A stretch of DNA of 64,000 bases from Streptomyces sp. ALI-76-A (GTDB lineage: Bacteria; Actinomycetota; Actinomycetes; Streptomycetales; Streptomycetaceae), in NCBI RefSeq assembly GCF_030287445.1, contig NZ_JASVWB010000002.1:1550001-1614000 (forward strand). The letters are read 5' to 3'. The notes below the pieces were generated by a model. The model did not search any database, was not told the DNA's origin, and saw only the letters and a program-made list of their open reading frames with translations. A program made the translations under genes and the position numbers. Shown one piece after another: positions 35,042-43,120 of this stretch (positions within the stretch are counted from its first letter, which is position 1; each line of letters opens with the position of its first letter).

Positions 35042-37578
35042 GAGGGATCTCCTTCGCTGCTGTCGCTGCCCGCTGGGGCATCCGGGGTCGCTCCGCGGCC
35101 GGGCCGCCGGCCGCCGCCGCCGCGCGTCCAGCCCTCTCGGTACGCCGCCATGCGGTCCCGTACGAGTTCGGGGGTGCGCCGGTCGTCGCTCTGTGGGACG
35201 GATGCCCGCGCCGCTTCCTCGGCGGGCCGTTCGCGCAGTTGGGGCGCGAGATGCGCCTGCCGTACCCGACGGGGCAGGTCGTCGGAGTCCTCAGGGGCGT
35301 GGTCGCGGGAGTCGTCGTCCGGGGGCCGGTGCAGACGCAAGGTGGTGACTCCGGGGGGTGGGGTGTCGGTCGTGGTCCGGGCCGCGACCGGTGCGGGGGA
35401 CACCAGTGCGGGGCGGTCGGCCTGCGCCGGGACGGGCCCCTGGTGCTGGGCGGCGGGCACGCGCGCGTACGCGTGCTCCGGCTGCCGTTCCGCGTCCGCC
35501 GACGTCCGGGGGGAACGTTCCGTCGCGCCGGAGTGCAGCAGGGCGGTGGGCAGCAGGACCACCGCGGTGGTTCCCCCGTAGGGCGAGGTACGCAGGTGCA
35601 CCTTGATGGCGTGCCGGGCGGCGAGCCTGCTCACCACGAAGAGGCCGAGCCGGTCGCTGTCGAACAGGTCGAGCGTCTCGGACTGCTCGATGCGCCGGTT
35701 GGCTTCTGCGAGCGTCTCCCTGCCCATGCCCAGGCCGCGGTCCTCGACCTCGACGGCATAGCCGTTGCCGACGGGTTCGCCGGTGATCCGCACGCGGGTG
35801 TGGGGCGGCGAGAACTGGGCGGCGTTCTCGATGATCTCCGCGAGGAGGTGGGTGAGGTCGGCGACGGCCGCTCCGACGACGGACGCGTCGGGCAGCTGGC
35901 GTACCTCCACGCGCGCGTAGTCCTCGACTTCCGACACGGCGGCGCGGACCACGTTCGTCAGGGAGACCGGCATGCGCCAGGCACGGCCGGGCGCGGCCCC
36001 GGAGAGGATGATCAGGCTCTCGGCGTGGCGCCGCATCCGGGTGGTGAGGTGGTCGAGCCGGAACAGGTCGCTCAGTTCGTTCGGGTCGTCGGAGCGGCGT
36101 TCCATGCTGTCGAGGAGGCTGAGCTGGCGGTGGACGAGGACCTGGCTGCGGCGGGCGAGGTTGACGAAGACCCCGGAGATGCCGCTGGCGAGCTCCGCGC
36201 GTTCCACGGCGGCTCGGAGCGCGGCGCGGTGCACGACGGCGAGGGCTTCGGCGACCTGGCCGCTCTCGTCCTCCGCGGGCGGCCCGGGCGGGGCCTCGGC
36301 CTCGATGTCGATCTCCTCTCCCGCGCGTAGTTTCCGCATGGCCTCGGGGAGTTCGCGGCGAGCGATCTCCAGGGCGCTGTTGCGCAGGCTCACCAGCTCG
36401 ATCACCAGGCCGCGGCCGATGCGCACGGAGATCACGAGGGACGCGGCGACGGCGACCAGGCCGAGGAGGACGGCGGCTCCGGCCGGGGTCAGCAGACCGC
36501 GGGTGAACGGGTCGGCCCGGTCCGCGACCTCGCGTCCCGCGTCCTGTTCGATGGTCCGCATGCCGTCCCGCACGCGCGCGTGCGCCCGGTCCCAGGTGCC
36601 CTGCGGCGCAGCGCCGATCGCCCGGGAGCCCGGACCGGCGGCGAGGATCCTGTCCTCGGCGGCTCCGACGGTGGCGTAGGCGCCGCCGTCGGCGAGGCCG
36701 CGCCAGGCGGCGCGTTCGGGGCCCCGCAGGTCGGCCGCGGCGGACTCGGTCAGGGCACGGCGGGTCTCGACAGCCCCGGTGAACAGCCGCAGCCGCTCGC
36801 CCGACAGACCGCCGGACAGGCGCCCGCTGTCCAGGACCACGTCCTCCTGGGCCAGGGCCTCTCCCGCGCGGGAGAACTCGAGCAGGACGCGGGCGTCGGA
36901 GCCGAGCTCCGCGTCCTGGATGCCGGTGAGGGCGCCGCGCACGCCGAAGGCACTGGCGATGGTCGTCGTGTACCGCCCGTACGTCTCGTTCCAGCCCACT
37001 CGGCGGTCGAGGACGGCGGTGCGCAGCGAGGGCAGTCGCTCGGCTCCGGTGACGAAGGCTTCCAGCCGCTGGGCCACGCCGGCGGGCAGTTCCTCGCTGT
37101 CGGCGATCGTGCTGTCGTCGCCGAGCCGGAGCCCGGCCACGGCGCGGTCCGTGCGCCGTGCGAGCTTGTCGAGGTCGTCGCTCCGCCCGGCCGACGGGTG
37201 GGTGGCGTAGCGGACGGCGGCCGCCCGTTCGGTCTGGAGCGCGGCCACGGCCTCCCCGACGGGGGTCCGGATGGTGGCGTCGACGCGTTGCACCTGCCGC
37301 AGCCGGGACACGTCCTGGGCGGTGGTGACGGTGGCGTACGCCCACAGTGCGAGCAGGGAGACGACCGGGACCATCAGCAGGCAGACGATCTTGGCTCGCA
37401 CCGTCCGCGGCCGCAGACGCCAGTGTCCCGCGCGCGCGGGTGCGTCGTCCGGTATCGCGCCCACGGATTCGTCGGGGCTCTCGTCGGCCGGTGGTCTTGC
37501 GTGTGCGCGGCGGCCGCGCACGGGGGGCGGGGACGGCGTCTCGGCGCCGCCTGTGAGGGTCCTACGCGGGGTACGCAT
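35038..37578 (-). CDS. cvnA: conservon sensor histidine kinase-like protein CvnA
   Basis: 846 aa. A disordered N-terminus is followed by TM1 (~62-82), an extracytoplasmic sensor of about 270 residues with nitrate/sulfonate-sensor-like four-helix character, TM2 (~360-385), a HAMP-like linker, and an ATPase domain with N box AEIIENAAQFSP and G1 VEDRGLGMG. The last ~190 residues are Pro-rich. It senses an external signal and starts the CvnA-B-C-D relay. The four genes share the minus strand; cvnA and cvnB overlap. Confidence 0.94.
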   Translation of the reverse strand: MRTPRRTLTGGAETPSPPPVRGRRAHARPPADESPDESVGAIPDDAPARAGHWRLRPRTVRAKIVCLLMVPVVSLLALWAYATVTTAQDVSRLRQVQRVDATIRTPVGEAVAALQTERAAAVRYATHPSAGRSDDLDKLARRTDRAVAGLRLGDDSTIADSEELPAGVAQRLEAFVTGAERLPSLRTAVLDRRVGWNETYGRYTTTIASAFGVRGALTGIQDAELGSDARVLLEFSRAGEALAQEDVVLDSGRLSGGLSGERLRLFTGAVETRRALTESAAADLRGPERAAWRGLADGGAYATVGAAEDRILAAGPGSRAIGAAPQGTWDRAHARVRDGMRTIEQDAGREVADRADPFTRGLLTPAGAAVLLGLVAVAASLVISVRIGRGLVIELVSLRNSALEIARRELPEAMRKLRAGEEIDIEAEAPPGPPAEDESGQVAEALAVVHRAALRAAVERAELASGISGVFVNLARRSQVLVHRQLSLLDSMERRSDDPNELSDLFRLDHLTTRMRRHAESLIILSGAAPGRAWRMPVSLTNVVRAAVSEVEDYARVEVRQLPDASVVGAAVADLTHLLAEIIENAAQFSPPHTRVRITGEPVGNGYAVEVEDRGLGMGRETLAEANRRIEQSETLDLFDSDRLGLFVVSRLAARHAIKVHLRTSPYGGTTAVVLLPTALLHSGATERSPRTSADAERQPEHAYARVPAAQHQGPVPAQADRPALVSPAPVAARTTTDTPPPGVTTLRLHRPPDDDSRDHAPEDSDDLPRRVRQAHLAPQLRERPAEEAARASVPQSDDRRTPELVRDRMAAYREGWTRGGGGRRPGRGATPDAPAGSDSSEGDPS

Positions 37579-37653
37579 GGCCTCCTCGCTGGGGAGTGGG
37601 TGGGGCGTGTCGCCGTCCGGGCGATCGCGGTCCTGCGTGCCACCAGGTCCTGT

Positions 37654-37822
37654 CTAGTGCCGCGGCAGGCAACGTTTGCCCGCCAAGGAGCGGCGTCCGG
37701 TGCGTGCTCTCGGCGTGCCGGCCGGAAGCCCTCGTACTGGATGTACTTGGGCTTTCGGCCGGTGCGGCGAGAGGGCGTGCCGGGCGTCGCGACGGGGCGA
37801 ACGTCGCCTGCCACGGCACTAG
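37654..37822. mobile_element. 169-bp imperfect palindrome, MITE-like repeat element
   Basis: The left end CTAGTGCCGCGGCAGGC and the right end (reverse complement CTAGTGCCGTGGCAGGC) match, and the pairing continues almost to the centre, where GTAC-TGGAT-GTAC forms the tip. The whole piece could fold into one long hairpin. Both ends carry CTAG, a rare tetramer in this DNA, which would fit a YTAR target duplication of IS5-type transposases. The TAG stop of the MHYT gene is part of the right end. No transposase is inside. Confidence 0.7.
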
Positions 37823-38592
37823 GAGGCCGCGGTCTCGATCGGCGTCCGAGCCGAGGCGGATGCCCGGCGTTCTGCCGTGGTCGGCGACAGCGCCACGAAG
37901 GCCGAGGTCAGGAAGAGGTAGGACCCGAGGCCGACGGCGAGGGGGAAGATGAACTGCATCGCCGTGGCCCCGGGCAGCGCCGCCCCGGAGGGCACCACGC
38001 GCACACTCACCGCGAACATCCCGGTGTAGTGCATGCTCGTCACCGCCACCCCCATGATCAGGGAGGCGATGGTGACAGCGACGGGTGACTTGATGTTGAG
38101 CGCCGCCCACAGGGCCGCCGTCGCCGCGACGACCGCGATCAGGACGGAGAGTCCGACGAGCGCGGGGTCGTAGTCGACGCCGCCGTGCAGGCGTACCGCC
38201 GCCATCCCCAGGTAGTGCATGCTCGCCACGCCGAGGCCCGTGGTGAGTCCGCCCAGGAAGAGGGCGCGGGTGCGGTCGCGGCTGTAGCCGACGGCGAAGA
38301 CCCCGGCGCAGACGACGACCATGGCGACGAGCAGGCTCACGATCGTGAGCGGTACGTCGTAGCGGATGTCGGTGCCGCTGACGCTGAAGCCGAGCATGGC
38401 CACGAAGTGCATGGTCCAGATGCCAGTGCCGAGCGCGGAGGCGGCGGTGACGAGCCAGTTCCGGCGCGACCGTCCGGTGGCGCCGAGCGCGCGGACGGTG
38501 CAGCGCAGTCCGAGTGCGGCGCCTATGCAGGCCATCACGTACGACAGCGCGGGGGTAAGCCACCCCAGGGCGGCGTGGTCCAGGTGTCCCAT
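37819..38592 (-). CDS. MHYT domain membrane sensor protein
   Basis: 257 aa with seven membrane helices and three MHYT-type motifs (TMHFVAM, SMHYLGM, SMHYTGM), thought to bind copper or sense gases such as NO or O2. There is no GGDEF, EAL or kinase domain, so signal output must use a partner. Its stop codon lies in the right end of the palindromic element, suggesting the C-terminal tail (PIETAAS) may have been altered. The neighbouring conservon is a possible but unproven partner. Confidence 0.92.
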   Translation of the reverse strand: MGHLDHAALGWLTPALSYVMACIGAALGLRCTVRALGATGRSRRNWLVTAASALGTGIWTMHFVAMLGFSVSGTDIRYDVPLTIVSLLVAMVVVCAGVFAVGYSRDRTRALFLGGLTTGLGVASMHYLGMAAVRLHGGVDYDPALVGLSVLIAVVAATAALWAALNIKSPVAVTIASLIMGVAVTSMHYTGMFAVSVRVVPSGAALPGATAMQFIFPLAVGLGSYLFLTSAFVALSPTTAERRASASARTPIETAAS

Positions 38593-38751
38593 GGCACCGG
38601 GACGCTAGTCGGGGCAGGGGCGCACAAAGAGGGCGCATTTCGAAAGGTGCTGGAATATGACGCGGGATGCGCCGGAACGATCGCGTCATGCTCGAACGTG
38701 TGCACCGAGGCGTCGTCCCTGTCGGTGAGACAGGGGGTGAGGTGAGGGATC

Positions 38752-39360
38752 ATGCGGGACATGAGCGACGACCACACACGTGTGCAGGAGTTCTTCACCG
38801 TCCGCGCCGCCGACTGGGACCGCCGGTTCCCCGACGACGGTCCCGCCTATGCCGCCGCGGTCGCGGATCTCGGGCTGCGCGAAGGGGATCGCGTGCTCGA
38901 CGCCGGCTGCGGCACCGGGCGCGCCCTGACACCGCTCCGCGCGGCCGTGGGGCCCTCGGGGGTGGTGGTCGGGGCCGATCTGACTCCGGCCATGCTGGAG
39001 GCCGCCGTACGGGCCGGACGGAGCCGGGACGGGCACTTGCTGCTCGCCGACGTGACCGCGCTGCCGCTGCGCGCGGAGTCGCTCGACGCCGTGTTCGGCG
39101 CGGGACTGATCTCGCACCTGCCCGATCCGGCCGACAACCTGCGGGAGCTGGCGCGCGTGGTGCGTCCCGGCGGCCTGCTGGCGCTGTTCCACCCCATCGG
39201 CCGGGCGGCGCTCGCTGCTCGCCAGGGCCGGCGGATCACCGAGGACGATCTGCGCGCGGAACCCACCCTGCGTCCGCTGCTGGCCGCCTCCGGGTGGCAC
39301 CTGACGTCGTACGTCGACGAGGACGACCGGTTCCTGGCGCTCGCCGTCCGCGAGGCCTGA
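38752..39360 (+). CDS. class I SAM-dependent methyltransferase
   Basis: 202 aa. The SAM site reads VLDAGCGTGRALTPL, with the acidic loop VVGADLTPAML and DVTALPLRAESLDAVFG, then a RVVRPGGLLALF strand. It resembles UbiE-like small-molecule methyltransferases. Substrate unknown. ATG 38752 follows GAGGTGAGGG; ATG 38761 is an alternative. It is divergent from the MHYT gene. Confidence 0.9.
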   Translation: MRDMSDDHTRVQEFFTVRAADWDRRFPDDGPAYAAAVADLGLREGDRVLDAGCGTGRALTPLRAAVGPSGVVVGADLTPAMLEAAVRAGRSRDGHLLLADVTALPLRAESLDAVFGAGLISHLPDPADNLRELARVVRPGGLLALFHPIGRAALAARQGRRITEDDLRAEPTLRPLLAASGWHLTSYVDEDDRFLALAVREA

Positions 39361-39784
39361 CGGGCCCGTGCGGCTCTTCCCCTGTGGTGCGGCGTCCTCG
39401 GCTCGCTCGGGGGAGAAACCGCCGACAGGCCCGCGCGGCGTACCGGACAGGCCCGCATACCCGGGACCGGGCGGGTGCCGAGGTCGTCCAGCCGGTAGCC
39501 GTGCGGGTGGACCCCGACCTCGCGGTTCTGTCCTGGACGGGCTGTCCCGCATCCAGGTGGCCGCCGTCGGCGCCGCGCGTGGTGCGCGCCCGCCGGGGCG
39601 GCGGCAGCCGTACGGCCGGCCGCGCAGCCGGACCCTGCCCCGGACGGGGTCCCGGGTGAGGGCGCGAGGAGGTGTGTGGCGGAAGGCCTTCAGGAGCGGT
39701 TCGCCCTCTGCCCCGACGCTCCAGCTCTACGCTGAACGACAGGGAGACGGACGCTCGGTCAGGCAATCACACAGGGGGACGGTG
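39361..39784. other. 424-bp intergenic region, no gene seen
   Basis: No coding-like frame with a start and RBS was found. A weak promoter-like pair is visible near 39700-39740, just before the next gene. Nothing else stands out. Confidence 0.5.
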
Positions 39785-40087
39785 GTGGGAATGTTCGGCA
39801 GGGTCCGCGAGTCCGGTGCCAGACTGCTCGGCGCCTTGCGCACCGAGGCGAGGAGCGACCGGGAGGCTCGCCCGCACAATCTGTTCGAGGCCGCGGCCGC
39901 CTACGTCTCGGCCTGCGCGGAGGACGACCAGGAACAGATGGACGAGGCCGCGGGCTGGGTGTCCCCCGAGGCGCTGTCGTTCGGGGTGAACGAGCTGGCC
40001 TGCCGGGCCGTGATCGCGCTCGCGCGGGAGCGCGACGAGTCGCCCCGCACGGTGGCGCGGGCGCTGCTCGGGCTGCCGGCGGCCTGA
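39785..40087 (+). CDS. small uncharacterised helical protein
   Basis: About 100 aa (MGMFGRVRESGARLLGALRTEARS...LFEAAAAYVSACAEDDQEQMDEAAGWVSPEALSFGVNELACRAVIALARERDESPRTVARALLGLPAA). Almost entirely helical, with no signal or membrane segment. Starts are possible at 39785 (GTG, after AGGGGGAC) or 39791 (ATG). Family not recognised; the next gene on the same strand is 135 bp away. Confidence 0.7.
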   Translation: MGMFGRVRESGARLLGALRTEARSDREARPHNLFEAAAAYVSACAEDDQEQMDEAAGWVSPEALSFGVNELACRAVIALARERDESPRTVARALLGLPAA

Positions 40088-40222
40088 CGTCGCGGCGACG
40101 GACGGTCGATTCGTCCCGTCCGGCCGGAGAACCGCAGCTCCGGGTGGACCGGGGAGTCGTGACAAGCGGCTTCCCGGCGCACTAGGGTGCGCGCGGTTGG
40201 ACCTACCGATGGGGAGGCTGGG

Positions 40223-41110
40223 ATGGCCGGGACGGACGAGGACGCCGTCGCCGCCGCGGACGACGCGCTCTACGTGCTGACGGCGGTGCTGCTGACGCCG
40301 GCGAAGTTCCCGAGCGTGCTGGGCGACGACTATCCGGAGGCCTGCGCGGCGCTGGGGCTCGCGCCGCTGGCCGACGGGTACGGCCTGGTACTCGGCCAGG
40401 ACGGCGACGGTGCCAGATGGACGGTGGTCGTCGACGACGTGTCACTGGTCGCCGTGGCCATCGCGTCGTGGGACTGCGGCATGGAGCACGATCTGTCGCC
40501 CGACGAGCGCACGGTGGTCGCCGCGCTGCCGGGCTGGCCCCTGGAGGTCGCCGTGGCGGCCCCCGGCGTGCCGGCGCCGCACGATCCCGACCCCGGGATC
40601 GCGGAATGCGACCCGCTGACACCGCCGGACACCTCCACCTGGGGACCGGCCCAGCGGCGGCTGGGCGCCGACGAGATCGCGCTCCAGTGGGCGATCTGGC
40701 GGGAACAGATCGACGACGCGCAGTTCCCGGGCAGGCCCGGCGGGAACTCCGACGACGAGGTCTCCCAAGGACCTGGGAGGGACGCCCTCTCCGGGGACGG
40801 CGGACATGGTCAGGGTGCTGAACGGGACGGGTCCGAGGCCGGTCACAGCGGCATCCGGCGCGTCCTCGCGGAGGCCCGGGCGTATGTGGACGCACCGCCG
40901 CCGCTGGGTCGGGTGCGGTCGTCGTTCGCCCCGGGGGACGCCCGGACCCTGCGCGCCGACGGCCCCGGCTGGTCGCTGGTGGCGAGGACCGACGACATCG
41001 CGTTCGTCCTGCTCGACGACGAGCCCGGCGAGGTCCTGCCGGTGGGCCGGGGGCCGGAACTGCCGGGCCTTCTGGAGGCGCTCGACAAGATGGCCGTACG
41101 CCCACTGTGA
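40223..41110 (+). CDS. uncharacterised soluble protein
   Basis: 295 aa, ATG 40223 after GGGAGG. The N-terminal part (DALYVLTAVLLTPAKFPSVLGDDYPEACAALGL, RWTVVVDDVSLVAVAIASWDCGMEHDL) looks like a compact alpha/beta domain. A polar Gly/Asp-rich linker (~175-215) leads to a second domain (GIRRVLAEARAYVDAPPPLGRVRSSF, WSLVARTDDIAFVLLDD). No known family was recognised, and there is no signal peptide. Confidence 0.8.
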   Translation: MAGTDEDAVAAADDALYVLTAVLLTPAKFPSVLGDDYPEACAALGLAPLADGYGLVLGQDGDGARWTVVVDDVSLVAVAIASWDCGMEHDLSPDERTVVAALPGWPLEVAVAAPGVPAPHDPDPGIAECDPLTPPDTSTWGPAQRRLGADEIALQWAIWREQIDDAQFPGRPGGNSDDEVSQGPGRDALSGDGGHGQGAERDGSEAGHSGIRRVLAEARAYVDAPPPLGRVRSSFAPGDARTLRADGPGWSLVARTDDIAFVLLDDEPGEVLPVGRGPELPGLLEALDKMAVRPL

Positions 41111-41226
41111 GAGCCGCGGGTGGCGCGCCCGTCAGCAGCGGACAGCACACCCGGCAGCAGCGGCCAGCTGTGGTTCGCCGAGGACTGCGCCGGCGGGCGG
41201 CTGACGACGGCCCCGTCAGCGACAGG

Positions 41227-41261
41227 GTCGAGCCGACGGCTACGTCAGCCGCCGGCTCGAC
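41227..41261. terminator. hairpin 1 of a tandem terminator pair
   Basis: GTCGAGCCG (41227-41235) pairs with CGGCTCGAC (41253-41261), and an inner GGCT/AGCC adds four pairs. It lies 117 bp after the stop of the plus-strand 295-aa gene, in the convergent gap before the minus-strand small membrane protein. Confidence 0.6.
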
Positions 41262-41294
41262 GGTGGTCACCCGCCCCCGCGGGGCCGTCGGGCG

Positions 41295-41335
41295 GCCGCT
41301 CGCGGACCCGTGCCCCTGCCGGGCCCGCGAGCGGC
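41295..41335. terminator. hairpin 2 of a tandem terminator pair
   Basis: A 16-bp stem (41295-41310 against 41320-41335), with GCCGCTCGCGG pairing and one mismatch, and a 9-base loop. With the first hairpin it probably ends transcription from both sides of this convergent gap. Confidence 0.65.
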
Positions 41336-41392
41336 GATGCGGTCGACGTCCTGTGTGGCGCCGGCGGTCGGGGCGGACCGACCGGCAGGCCG

Positions 41393-41575
41393 TCAGCGGC
41401 CGAGCTCCTTGCGGGTCGAGCGGCGCAGCCTGCGCCGCTGTGAGGGGTCCAGCGCGAGGTACGCGGCGGCGGGCACTCCCAGGACTATCAGGAGCGCGGC
41501 CCACCAGGGCAGCCAGATCAGCAGGATGAGGCCGACCGCCACACCCCCTGCGGCGATCTTCGCGTTCTTCGACAT
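41393..41575 (-). CDS. small membrane protein
   Basis: 60 aa with one long or two short hydrophobic segments (AAGGVAVGLILLIWLPWWAAL, LLIVLGVPAAAYLAL) and a basic tail (DPSQRRRLRRSTRKELGR). ATG 41575 has AAGGAGG at optimal spacing. No known family; small Trp-rich membrane proteins of this kind are common and uncharacterised in actinomycetes. Confidence 0.8.
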   Translation of the reverse strand: MSKNAKIAAGGVAVGLILLIWLPWWAALLIVLGVPAAAYLALDPSQRRRLRRSTRKELGR

Positions 41576-41692
41576 GTACGTCGCCTCCTTCGCGGCCACT
41601 GCCGCTCTCTGTCCAGGAAAAACGGGCCCGCGCCTCCCACGGTTCCGGATCACGACCCTGAGACGCCCCTGAGACATCCCCGACATGAGCCC

Positions 41693-42766
41693 CTACTCGC
41701 CGCGCAGGGGCTCGCCCACCTCGTGCATGTGACGCAGAGCCTGCCGGTACGAGTCGACCAGGCCGGTCTCCGTGTAGGGAATACCCAATGCCCCGCAGTG
41801 GGCGCGCACAAGGGGCTGGACGAGTCGCAGATGGGGACGGGGCATGCTGGGAAAGAGGTGGTGCTCGATCTGGTAGTTGAGGCCGCCGAGGAACCAGTCG
41901 GTCACGGCGCCGCCGCGGATGTTGCGCGAGGTGAGCACCTGACGCCGCAGATGCCCCCACGGCCGACCGTTCGCGTCCGGCATCTCCATGCCCTTGTGGT
42001 TGGGCGCGAACGACAGCCCCAGGTGCAGGCCGAAGAGTGCCTGGTGCAGGACGGCGAACACGAGGGCCTTGCCGGGCGACATGGAGGTGAGCAGCAGCGT
42101 GGCGTAGCCGGCGAGATGGCTGACCAGCAGCACGGCCTCCACGGACCGCTCTCCGGGCGACTGGCGGCGCAGGTCCCTGAAACCCTGGATCTTCAGGGCG
42201 ACGCCCTCCAGGAGGGTGAGCGGGAAGAACAGCCAGGCCTGGTGCCGGGTGAGCCAGCCGCGGAAGCCCATGCGCTCCTTCGCCTGCTCGCCGGTGAAGA
42301 CGAGGACATCGGCGGCGACATCGGGGTCCTTGTCGATGTGGTTGGGGTTGGCGTGATGCCGGTTGTGTTTGTTGTTCCACCAGGAGTAGCTCATCCCGAG
42401 GAGCAGGTTGCCGTGGACGAGGCCGATGAGGCGTCCGGCCGCCTTGTCGCCGGTGATCTGGGCGTGCCCGGCGTCGTGTCCTATGAAGGCGGTGCGCGCG
42501 CTGAACACCGCGAGCACCGGTGCGAGGAACAGGGTCCACCAGGAGTCGCCGAGCAGGACGACACCCGTGACCACGCCGGCCAGGGCGAGGGCGTTGACCG
42601 TGATGACGCGCGCGTACCACCCGTACCGGCGTACCAGAAGATGCCGGCTCCTGGCCGCGCGCAGGAGCGGCGTGAACTCGCTCCCGCCGGGTGGCGAGCC
42701 GGACGTGTCCCGGGGGCGGAGGGCGAGCGTGGACATGCTTGTGGGCGTGGGCGTGATCTGGGGCAT
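41693..42766 (-). CDS. membrane fatty acid desaturase
   Basis: 357 aa. Three histidine boxes are complete: HDAGH, HNRHH (in NNKHNRHHANPN) and QIEHH (in NYQIEHHLFPSMP). Between them are several membrane helices. It introduces a double bond into acyl chains using O2 and a di-iron centre; QIEHH is typical of front-end-like acyl desaturases. ATG 42766 follows GGAG; a longer N-terminus is possible. Confidence 0.94.
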   Translation of the reverse strand: MPQITPTPTSMSTLALRPRDTSGSPPGGSEFTPLLRAARSRHLLVRRYGWYARVITVNALALAGVVTGVVLLGDSWWTLFLAPVLAVFSARTAFIGHDAGHAQITGDKAAGRLIGLVHGNLLLGMSYSWWNNKHNRHHANPNHIDKDPDVAADVLVFTGEQAKERMGFRGWLTRHQAWLFFPLTLLEGVALKIQGFRDLRRQSPGERSVEAVLLVSHLAGYATLLLTSMSPGKALVFAVLHQALFGLHLGLSFAPNHKGMEMPDANGRPWGHLRRQVLTSRNIRGGAVTDWFLGGLNYQIEHHLFPSMPRPHLRLVQPLVRAHCGALGIPYTETGLVDSYRQALRHMHEVGEPLRGE

Positions 42767-43120
42767 GCGGGACTCCGGCTCTGTCTCAGGCGAACGCTCT
42801 GACCTGAGGAAACGTACGGACCGATGACCTGCGGCGGCCATGAGGCGACCCCCCGTGTACGGGCGGGGGTCAGCGCCGTGCGGGAGGGGGCCGACGCCAC
42901 CCCACAGCGCCAAGTGACCCGGATCACAGTTGACGATGGCGGACTGAAGGCCGGACAGGTGTACCCTCGGCGATCGCATCCCTCGGTAGTCAAATTTGAG
43001 GAATAAGTCATCGCTGCGCAGAAGACTCCCCCGGCAAACCCGTCCGAGGTCGCCGAACCAGCCGAACCGGCCGAACGCGGCGAATCAGCCGAACCGGCCG
43101 AGTTCGCCGACTGTTGTGCC

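Noticed and set aside
39361..39784. Possible gene in the gap after the methyltransferase
   Set aside because: Open frames exist but have no RBS and are Arg/Pro-rich with no coding pattern.
41111..41392. Open frames in the convergent gap before the small membrane protein
   Set aside because: The DNA is occupied by two strong hairpins, and the frames look like chance.
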